Positions 56,401-64,000 of a stretch of 64,000 nucleotides of DNA are shown here, in pieces (positions within the stretch are counted from its first letter, which is position 1; the number at the start of each line of letters is the position of its first letter). Below the pieces are notes generated by a model. That model was not told the DNA's origin and did no database searches. It was given only the letters and a program-made list of their open reading frames with translations. Position numbers and translations under genes: made by a program. The DNA comes from Trematomus loennbergii (lineage: Eukaryota > Chordata > Actinopteri > Perciformes > Nototheniidae): assembly GCA_012861695.1 (NCBI GenBank), contig JAAOOA010000604.1:330661-394660 (forward strand). The letters run 5' to 3'.

Positions 56401-59400
56401 TTAGCAACCAGGGAATGACACCAGTAATGACAAACAGATGCGTGGGGTCTGGGTGCCGGGGGGTGGGGACGTTGGGGGGCTCGCTGCTCCGCCCTTTGAG
56501 GCTCGAGGAGCGGACAGTGTGAGCTGGGTTACTGGTGTTGTTTCCTGGTTGCTGCGTGGAGACAGCGAGGCACACACGCACGCGCACGCACGCGCACGCG
56601 CACACGCACACGCACACGCACACGCACACACACACACACACACTTTGGTTTCGATACCGATACCAAGTCAAGAATTGCGATTCCGATTCTTTTATTATTT
56701 TCATGATCAATAAAATTGTAGTTTATCTGTTAAGTGTTTTCTTCCAACATGGTCTCTTCTTTATACTTGAGTTTATGTGATTTCTCTGATAGTTAACTTT
56801 ATATTTTATTAACATGTAATAATACAGTAATATAAATAATTATTGACTAAATGTACATTGCCGATGTTAGCCACATTGGTAAGTTAGCTACACAGATAGC
56901 CACATTGGTAAGTTAGCTACACAGATAGCCACATTGGTAAGTTAGCTACACAGATAGCCACATTGGTAAGTTAGCTACACAGATAGCCATATTGGTAAGT
57001 TAGCTACAGATAGCCATATTGGTAAGTTAGCTACACAGATAGCCATATTGGTAAGTTAGCTACACAGATAGCCACATTGGTAAGTTAGCTACACAGATAG
57101 CCATATTAGACAGTTATCATTGCCTGACAGTTATAGATTTGAGGGCATGGGCTTGAGCATGATGTAATTATGTTATCTATCACATTCGCTAACCTGTCTG
57201 TCTTTAAATTCTTTAAACAGCTCTGGATTGCCGGTCGGCGAGGTGCTTAGCCAAGTTTGATGTGTTGGCTCGCTTGGTTGCAGGGATCTAACACATGTCT
57301 TACAGACGGGCCTCGTGGTGTCCGTAGGCTTGCCCTCACGGACACCACGAGGCCCGTCTGTGAGACAGGCCTCGTGGTGTCCGTGGGCTTGTCCTCACTG
57401 ACACCATGAGGCCCGTCTGTGAGACAGGCCTCGTGGTGTCCGTAGGCTTGCCCTCACGGACACCACGAGGCCCGTCTCACAGACGGGCCTCGTGGTGTCC
57501 GTAGGCTTGCCCTCACTGACACCACGAGGCCCGTCTGTGAGACAGGCCTCGTGGTGTCCGTGGGCTTGTCCTCACTGACACCATGAGGCCCGTCTGTGAG
57601 ACAGGCCTCGTGGTGTCCGTAGGCTTGTCCTCACTGACACCATGAGGCCCGTCTGTGAGACAGGCCTCGTGGTGTCCGTGGGCTTGTCCTCACTGACACC
57701 ATGAGGCCCGTCTGTGAGACAGGCCTCGTGGTGACAGTGAGGGCACGCCTACGGACACCACGAGGCCCGTCTGTGAGACAGGCCTCGTGGTGTCCGTAGG
57801 CTTGCCCTCACGGACACCACGAGGCCCGTCTCACAGACGGGCCTCGTGGTGTCCGTAGGCTTGCCCTCACTGACACCACGAGGTCTGTCTCACAGACGGG
57901 CCTCGTGGTGTCCGTAGGCGTGCCCTCACTGTCAGAGATATAGCTACAATACTTCCACATTTCGCTTCTGGCGTCTTTTTTGTCAACAAGCCGAGGCGCA
58001 GCGGCAGTTGCACTCCCACTTGCAGCTTCTCGTTTTCTCACATGCTCTGGCAGCTAGCGCGTGCACGAGAGAGGGGAGGCACTTAGAGCGTGCTTGAGAG
58101 GGGAGGGACTGCAGGCACGGCTGCAGGGAGTGCGCTGGACACACACGGCTCTTATTAAAACAGCGCTTCTCACCAGAGTACTTTTCCCCGTCATTCTTAA
58201 AGTACCGATACTAATGAAATGGAGGAATCGTAATGTTTTTAACGGCAGGGTATCGCGGTACCTTTCAAGTATCGGTACACCGTGCAACACTAACACACAC
58301 ACACACTCACAGCCTGGCTGTTCACCACACAGCTCGCCACACACACACACACACAGAGAAAAGATAAGGCTGAGTGAGTGTTTCTCCGCGATCCCAACTC
58401 GTCTATTACCAACGCTCAGGGAGCTCTATGCAAGTCAATGGGACTCCCTGATCGTTGAAAATCGACGCTAAAGGTCCCCCCACTACGTTTGATAGTGACG
58501 CCAAGGGATCCTGGTGTGTTCCACGGATTGGTCCATGTGGTCGTCGTTACGTCACTTGGAAGAAGAAAGATGTCCAAGGAGGCGTTCAGGGGCAGCAGAG
58601 ACAGGTCTTCTCTGTGTTAGAGTGTTACTCTCTACAGGGTGTACTTTGAGGGTTTGGGACTCTGCAGACCGTAACACAAGGGGACGGGTAATAACCAGAA
58701 AAGCATGACATGGGAGCTTTAATATGGTTTGTTATAAAGTTAATATATATGACTTTCTCCTGAGATTTCACAATTATAAAATGTTCCACAAAAATCTGAC
58801 TTTCTTCTCAAAATGCAGAATACTTTAATAATGTTGACTTCCTGTAATATTTAGCATGACTTCCATCGACATGACGACACCGTAGCTATGTACGAATGAC
58901 AATAAAAGCCTTGACTCTTGAATTGAATACGCAATTTGTTTTACCTTGGGTCACGTGAATATAGCTTTAGTTAAATAATGCGTTATATAGAGTGGGTTAT
59001 AACCAGTGTTTCACGGCTGACTCAGAGGAGCAGGGCGCACATTGAGGAGTGCATTGTGTTGAGTTTAGGAGTGTCTCTAGAACGATATAGCATGAGTTCT
59101 GTGTCTCTGATGTTGTTTATAAGATATATCAATTCTCTGAGAACATGACGCCCGTAAACAAGATGTCTCCTGACGTAAACAAGATGTCTCCTGACGTAAA
59201 CAACATGTCTCCTGACGTAAACAAGATGTCTCCTACGTAAACAAGGTGTCTCCTGACGTAAAACAAGATGTCTCCTGACGTAAACAAGATGTCTCCTGAC
59301 GTAAACAACATGTCTCCCGACGTAAACAACATGTCTCCCGACGTAAACAAGATGTCTCCCGACGTAAACAAGATGTCTCCCGACGTAAACAAGATGTCTC

Positions 59401-62400
59401 CCGACGTAAACAAGATGTCTCCCGACGTAAACAAGATGTCTCCCGACGTTAACAAGATGTCTCCCGACGTAAACAAGATGTCTCCCGACGTAAACAAGAT
59501 GTCTGACGTAAACAAGATGTCTCCTGACGTAAACAAGATGTCTCCTGACGTAAACAAGATGTCTCCTGACGTAAACAAGATGTCTCCTGACGTAAACAAG
59601 ATGTCTCCTGACGTTAACAAGATGTCTCCTGACGTAAACAAGATGTCTCCTGACGTAAACAAGATGTCTCCTGACGTAAACAAGATGTCTCCTGACGTAA
59701 ACAAGGTGTCTCCTGACGTAAACAAGGTGTCTCCTGACGTAAACAAGGTGTCTCCTGACGTAAACAAGATGTCTCCTGACGTAAACAAGATGTCTCCTGA
59801 CGTAAACAAGGTGTCTCCTGACGTAAACAAGATGTCTCCTGACGTTAACAAGATGTCTCCTGACGTTAACAAGATGTCTCCTGACTTTAACAAGATGTCT
59901 CCTGACGTAAACAAGATGTCTCCTGACGTAAACAAGATGTCTCCTGACGTAAACAAGATGTCTCCTGACGTAAACAAGATGTCTCCTGACGTAAACAAGA
60001 TGTCTCCTGACGTAAACAAGATGTCTCCTGACGTAAACAAGATGTCTCCTGACGTAAACAAGATGTCTCCTGACGTAAACAAGATGTCTCCTGACGTAAA
60101 CAACAACGTGACGTAAACAAGATGTCTCCTGACGTAAACAAGATGTCTCCTGACGTAAACAAGATGTCTCCTGACGTAAACAACAACGTGACGTAAACAA
60201 GATTTCTCCTGACGTAAACAAGATGTCTCCTGACGTAAACAAGATGTCTCCTGACGTAAACAAGATGTTTCCTGACGTAAACAAGATGTCTCCTGACGTA
60301 AACAAGATGTCTCCTGACGTAAACAAGATGTCTCCTGACGTTAACAAGATGTCTCCTGACGTAAACAAGATGTCTCCTGACGTAAACAAGATGTCTCCTG
60401 ACGTAAACAAGATGTCTCCTGACGTAAACAAGATGTCTCCCGACGTAAACAAGATGTCTCCCGACGTTAACAAGATGTCTCCCGACGTAAACAAGATGTC
60501 TCCCGACTTAAACAAGATGTCTCCCGACGTAAACAAGATGTCTCCCGACGTAAACAAGATGTCTCCCGACGTAAACAAGATGTCTCCCGACGTTAACAAG
60601 ATGTCTCCCGACGTAAACAAGATGTCTCCCGACGTAAACAAGATGTCTCCCGACGTAAACAAGATGTCTCCCGACGTAAACAAGATGTCTCCCGACGTAA
60701 ACAAGATGTCTCCCGACGTAAACAAGATGTCTCCCGACGTAAACAAGGTGTCTCCTGACGTAAACAAGATGTCTCCTGACGTAAACAAGATGTCTCCTGA
60801 CGTAAACAAGATGTCTCCTGACGTAAACAAGATGTCTCCTGACGTTAACAAGATGTCTCCTGACGTAAACAAGGTGTCTCCTGACGTAAACAAGGTGTCT
60901 CCTGACGTAAACAAGGTGTCTCCTGACGTAAACAAGGTGTCTCCTGACGTAAACAAGGTGTCTCCTGACGTAAACAAGGTGTCTCCTGACGTAAACAAGA
61001 TGTCTCCTGACGTAAACAAGGTGTCTCCTGACGTAAACAAGATGTCTCCTGACGTAAACAAGATGTCTCCTGACGTAAACAAGATGTCTCCTGACGTAAA
61101 CAAGATGTCTCCTGACGTTAACAAGATGTCTCCTGACGTAAACAAGATGTCTCCTGACGTAAACAAGATGTCTCCTGACGTTAACAAGATGTCTCCTGAC
61201 GTAAACAAGATGTCTCCTGACGTAACAAGATGTCTCCTGACGTTAACAAGATGTCTCCTGACGTAAACAAGATGTCTCCTGACGTAAACAAGATGTCTCC
61301 TGACGTAAACAAGATGTCTCCTGACGTAAACAAGATGTCTCCCGACGTTAACAAGATGTCTCCCGACGTAAACAAGATGTCTCCCGACGTAAACAAGATG
61401 TCTCCCGACGTAAACAAGATCTCCTGACGTAAACAAGATGTCTCCTGACGTAAACAAGATGTCTCCTGACTTAAACAACAACGTGACGTAAACAAGATGT
61501 CTCCTGACGTAAACAAGATGTCTCCTGACGTAAACAACAACGTGACGTAAACAAGATGTCTCCTGACGTAAACAAGATGTCTCCTGACGTAAACAAGATC
61601 TCCTGATGTAAACAAGATGTCTCCTGACGTAAACAAGATGTCTCCTGACGTAAACAACAACGTGACGTAAACAAGATGTCTCCTGACGTAAACAAGATGT
61701 CTCCTGACGTAAACAAGATGTCTCCTGACGTAAACAAGATGTCTCCTGATGTAAACAAGATGTCTCCTGACGTAAACAAGATGTCTCCTGACGTATACAA
61801 GATGTCTCCTGACGTAAACAAGATGTCTCCTGACGTAAACAAGATGTCTCCTGACGTAAACAAGATGTCTCCTGACGTAAACAAGATGTCTCCTGACGTA
61901 AACAAGATGTCTCCTGACGTAAACAAGAGTCTCCTGACGTAAACAAGATGTCTCCTGACGTAAACAACAACGTGACGTAAACAAGATGTCTCCTGACGTA
62001 AACAAGATGTCTCCTGACGTAAACAAGATGTCTCCTGACGTAAACAAGATGTCTCCTGATGTAAACAAGATGTCTCCTGACGTAAACAACAACGTGACGT
62101 AAACAAGATGTCTCCTGACGTAAACAACAACGTGACGTAAACAAGATGTCTCCTGACGTAAACAAGATGTCTCCTGACGTAAACAACAACGTGACGTAAA
62201 CAAGATGTCTCCTGACGTAAACAAGATGTCTCCTGACGTAAACAAGATGTCTCCTGACGTAAACAAGATGTCTCCTGACGTAAACAACAACGTGACGTCA
62301 GAGCTCCGTAAAAACAAAGCCGTCTCTGCCGTCTGATTGTCACATTTCTGGAGGAATTATACAGTTTCTGACGAACAGAAATATTGTTTTCTGATCACTT

Positions 62401-63322
62401 TCACATTTGACTGGGAACATCTGCATTTTGGAGCAGATTTTAAGAGCTGAATGTTTGTATTAAGAGTTAAATGTTAGTTATATAGAGTTATTACCTGACT
62501 CCGATGAGCAGGGAGATGAGCATGGAGCAGATCGGGTCAGCGATCATCAGGTCGTATCTCTGCATCAGGAGAGCTGAGATGATCACTCCAACACTGCCCA
62601 GAGTGTCAGCGATGATGTGTAGCAGCACGCCTGGAACACACACACACACGTAATGACACACACTTCAGAATGTGCGTCCAAAATGTCCCCTGCTGTTTGT
62701 GACCTGAAGACACTTTGATCAGGACAGAAAGACACCTTGTAAAGTGAATGTTGCTGCATTAGCTTCAAACAGGAAAATAAGAAACTACACATAAAAAGAG
62801 AACCATTTTAAAAGTGGAATTAAACTGTTCTGAATGTTAGTTTTTAGTTCAGTTACTTTTGAAAAGATCATTTTAAAAAGCTTGTATCGGGAGAATCAGT
62901 TTATTTAGTAAAAACAACCACATGGAGACATCTCAGTGTTTCTGGGGGGGCTAAACAACGTGATGGTGTGACGGCGCCCCCTGGTGGTCAAGGCAGTGTA
63001 CATGAGTTAGAGTATGTTTTAAATGTTACCCTAATTATATCTATTTTATCATTTAAATAAGTTTATTATGAAAATATCAATCGACATTTTTTTGACGTTA
63101 CAAAGCAGTTTTTATTCTCATCAGGGATCGTCTTGGTGTTGGATTATTTTATCACTGTTAAAATACAAATTGAATGAAATCTTTAATATGAGATTCTGCT
63201 CTCCATGTTTCAGACGTGTTGTGTGAGGCACGTTGAATCACTCTATGAATACAAGTGTGTTGTGTCTTCATTCTCACCCTGAAGGATCTGCTTACTGGCT
63301 CCTTTCCCCGGAGTCAGCTGGT
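50485..63322 (-). CDS. slc30a7: zinc transporter ZnT7, C-terminal exons, 5' part outside window
   Basis: Cation-diffusion-facilitator transporter that loads zinc into the early secretory pathway. Five exons on the - strand: 63322-63278, 62630-62495, 52710-52620, 52371-52222, 50532-50485. Phases agree across all junctions and there is no frameshift. Key segments: QLTPGKGASKQILQG (end of the His-rich loop region); TM5 VLLHIIADTLGSVGV with the zinc-binding HxxxD; LMIADPICSMLISLLIGVSV; VIPLLKESIGILMQRTPPSL; and the C-terminal domain VQQLQGVYNLQDPHFWTL, LSQTHNIFTQ and AGVRQLYVQIETASM, then stop. It closely follows human SLC30A7. The upstream exons with the first helices and most of the His-rich loop lie beyond 64000. 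The nearly 10-kb intron between 52711 and 62494 holds a hAT element and several arrays. Convergent with dph5. Confidence 0.95.
50729..51813. mobile_element. DNA transposon remnant with AGGCCTGTACTACGAAGC ends, in last slc30a7 intron
   Basis: The left end AGGCCTGTACTACGAAGC is the exact reverse complement of the right end GCTTCGTAGTACAGGCCT. CTG occurs on both sides and may be a 3-bp target duplication. It is about 1.1 kb with no transposase frame visible. The superfamily is uncertain (Harbinger-like or other). Confidence 0.8.
51880..52222 (-). repeat. minisatellite of duplicated 5' splice sites in slc30a7
   Basis: About ten copies of a 29-38-bp unit on the - strand that contains CTTCACACAG|GTACCTGAACG, the very end of exon 52371-52222 plus its donor. 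Clean donor copies put possible exon ends at 52184, 52153, 52124, 52095 and 52066. The 52153 site would add 69 nt in frame. Copies further left are more diverged. Confidence 0.9.
53435..54232 (+). repeat. minisatellite, 25/26-bp unit inside the hAT element
   Basis: About 31 copies of TAACGAGAGGCTACGTTCAG plus CGGTG or CCGGTG. The two length variants are clustered: CGG mostly left, CCGG mostly right. Confidence 0.95.
54257..54469 (+). pseudogene. hAT transposase fragment with BED zinc finger
   Basis: A 70-codon frame begins SGVWKYYKIES, then TARCNVCKAEVPRGGKN and FNTTNLI. This is the first half of a BED finger (aromatic VWKYY, CxxC) as found at the N terminus of hAT transposases and ZBED proteins. 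The HxH half and the whole catalytic region are missing. It starts with ATG right after the array. A degenerate remnant, not a host gene. Confidence 0.75.
54800..54990 (+). mobile_element. SINE fragment
   Basis: It has a B-box-like GGTTCAAACCCC, a body with CTGAGACACTTCACCCC, and the tail CTTTGGATGAAAGCGTCTAA followed by ATGTAATGTCATGTAAT. It resembles the SINE at 30855. The surrounding 52830-55320 is a degenerate local repeat with GGAGTTTGGTTTGGATTA and CATATCTGTGGATT motifs. Confidence 0.65.
55321..56112. other. no gene recognised (slc30a7 intron)
   Basis: Intron sequence without recognisable coding similarity or repeat termini. The frame starting near 55311 matches nothing I know. Confidence 0.3.
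56870..57115 (+). repeat. minisatellite, 29-bp unit
   Basis: About eight copies of TTGGTAAGTTAGCTACACAG plus ATAGCCACA or ATAGCCATA. Confidence 0.93.
57300..57940. repeat. tandem array of palindromic units, about 60 bp each
   Basis: About eleven units, each with GGCCTCGTGGTGTCCGT, a short GGGCTTGTCCTCAC-type loop, and the inverted ACGGACACCACGAGGCC (or the ACTGACACCATGAGGCC variant). Every unit can fold on itself, and inverted relations also exist between units. Confidence 0.9.
59060..62440 (+). mobile_element. dispersed element with a 3.1-kb array of a 21-bp unit
   Basis: The flanks match the compact copy at 34195-34480 (CATGAGTTCTGTGTCTC; CAGAGCTCCGTAAAAACAAA; GAACAGAAATATTGTTTTCT). Between them, about 59155-62300, lie roughly 150 copies of GACGTAAACAAGATGTCTCC plus one base, with AACAACAACGTGACGTAA variants. 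All frames stay open because 21 is a multiple of three, giving artefact frames up to 1055 codons on the - strand and several on the + strand. Confidence 0.93.
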
Positions 63323-63323
63323 C

Positions 63324-63479
63324 TGCAGGACAAACACACATTTAGTTAAAATAATACAATCAGCAGAACTCACACTAAAGGATAACTTCACCCCTAAAAC
63401 CATCCTCTGTTACTCCCTCGTGTTGTCATGAATTCTTGCTCTTCCTCCACGGTGAACGAAGAAGAAAAAAACATAGAAA
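63324..63479. other. slc30a7 intron, nothing recognised
   Basis: Sequence upstream of the first visible slc30a7 exon. It holds the acceptor and its polypyrimidine tract on the - strand and no further exon. Confidence 0.5.
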
Positions 63480-63835
63480 AGTCTTGATGCAAAATGTTCC
63501 TTTTACGTATAGAGTGGCGAAGTCCCGCCCATCTACTTCCGCCCCATGGGACCTTATTTCGGAAAAATAATGTATTGAAGTCAATGGAGAGAGAAAACGT
63601 ATCTTTCGATCCCGTTTGAATTGTGCCATGAATTACACATATGATGTTTGTCAATCTTAAAAAATAATTTCCATGTAAAAAAAGTCACAGTTTGTCGTAA
63701 AACTGTTGAAATATAAGACTATGAAAAATACGCAACTAGAAAGACTACAAATCCCAGAGTCACTAAAATGAGATAGCTAAGATAAGATAACGCCATATAG
63801 ATATAATCTATCTATATGGCGCTGGCTAAGATAAG
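63480..63835. repeat. copy of the 3.9-5.3 kb element's inner unit, plus a palindrome
   Basis: Shares GAAGTCAATGGAGAGAGAAA, CGATCCCGTTTGAATTGTGC and CAACTAGAAAGACTACAAAT with 4190-4450. It is followed at about 63785-63830 by a palindrome around GCCATATAGATA/TATCTATATGGC with flanking GATAAGATAAC copies. Confidence 0.8.
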
Positions 63836-63849
63836 ATAACTTTAACAAG

Positions 63850-63963
63850 ATGCCTGTGTGCTTAGTACCAGGTTGTTATCATACCAGCAATGGGTCTTGC
63901 TCGTTCTTTCGCTTCCCGTCTGATGAAAGGACCAGGAGTGGCTTGATCAAGTTAGCTACCTAG
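63850..63963 (+). pseudogene. N-terminal half of a THAP-type zinc finger
   Basis: The frame reads MPVCLVPGCYHTSNGSCSFF then RFPSDERTRSGLIK, the start of a THAP domain (C-x4-C followed by SFFRFPxDExxR). It stops after 37 codons; the C-x2-H half is not seen. It could be a transposon remnant (P-element or other THAP-bearing type) or a first exon continuing past the window. Confidence 0.6.
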
Positions 63964-64000
63964 CTAGGAGCTAGCACGTTAGTTAGCATTACAGCCATGT

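Larger units (their letters stand above)
56113..58722. mobile_element. large TTAAAGGTCCC inverted-repeat element carrying several arrays
   Basis: The left end TTAAAGGTCCCGTGTCACG and right end CATGACATGGGAGCTTTAA are inverted with mismatches. Inside are a CA/CG-rich tract (56570-56643), a 29-bp array (56870-57115), a palindromic array (57300-57940) and a broken second element with GGTATCG and GTACCGATAC motifs (about 56645-58290). No coding sequence. Confidence 0.65.

Noticed and set aside
59022..62343. Very long open frames (up to 1055 codons) on both strands
   Set aside because: They are translations of a 21-bp tandem unit without stops. The frame shifts with each indel, all strands stay open, and there is no non-repeat domain.

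Overview
The window is vertebrate nuclear DNA, almost certainly from a spiny-rayed teleost fish. It has split genes with GT-AG introns, orthologues of five human genes, large dinucleotide tracts, many DNA-transposon remnants with inverted ends, and fish-type SINE/LINE tails. Nothing is prokaryotic: no operons, CRISPR arrays or phage.

Layout. (1) 92-2882, + strand: last three visible coding exons of serpinc1 (antithrombin). (2) 11388-16602, - strand: the whole coding part of zbtb37 (BTB/C2H2 zinc-finger factor), tail to tail with serpinc1, with a CpG-rich 5' end near 17.8-18.2 kb. SERPINC1 and ZBTB37 are also convergent neighbours on human 1q25. (3) 23969-25083, - strand: s1pr1 (sphingosine-1-phosphate receptor 1). 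(4) 41202-49179, + strand: dph5, all seven coding exons, 288 codons, fully intact. (5) 50485-63322, - strand: last five visible exons of slc30a7 (zinc transporter ZnT7), convergent with dph5. The order and strands of s1pr1-dph5-slc30a7 match human 1p21, so the gap between zbtb37 and s1pr1 joins two blocks that are separate in human. The genes do not form one pathway.

Much of the rest is repetitive: minisatellites with units of 12-60 bp, several of them grown inside transposons; hAT, piggyBac-like and other elements with inverted termini; Tol2-like hAT end repeats at several loci; LINE reverse-transcriptase scraps; and long GT/CA/CT tracts inside dph5 introns. Many long open frames are by-products of tandem units whose length is a multiple of three, and are not genes.

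Most notable: the 515-nt intron in the third zinc finger of zbtb37 is exactly one hAT-type element plus one copy of its 8-bp target duplication. Splicing would restore the uninterrupted coding sequence, so this looks like intron gain by a DNA transposon. In serpinc1, the acceptor of the first visible exon lies exactly at the end of another dispersed element, also found in introns of zbtb37 and dph5. In slc30a7 a minisatellite has multiplied an authentic 5' splice site about ten times. Seven apparent one-base losses in homopolymers (serpinc1, zbtb37, s1pr1) look more like consensus errors than gene decay, but this cannot be settled here.
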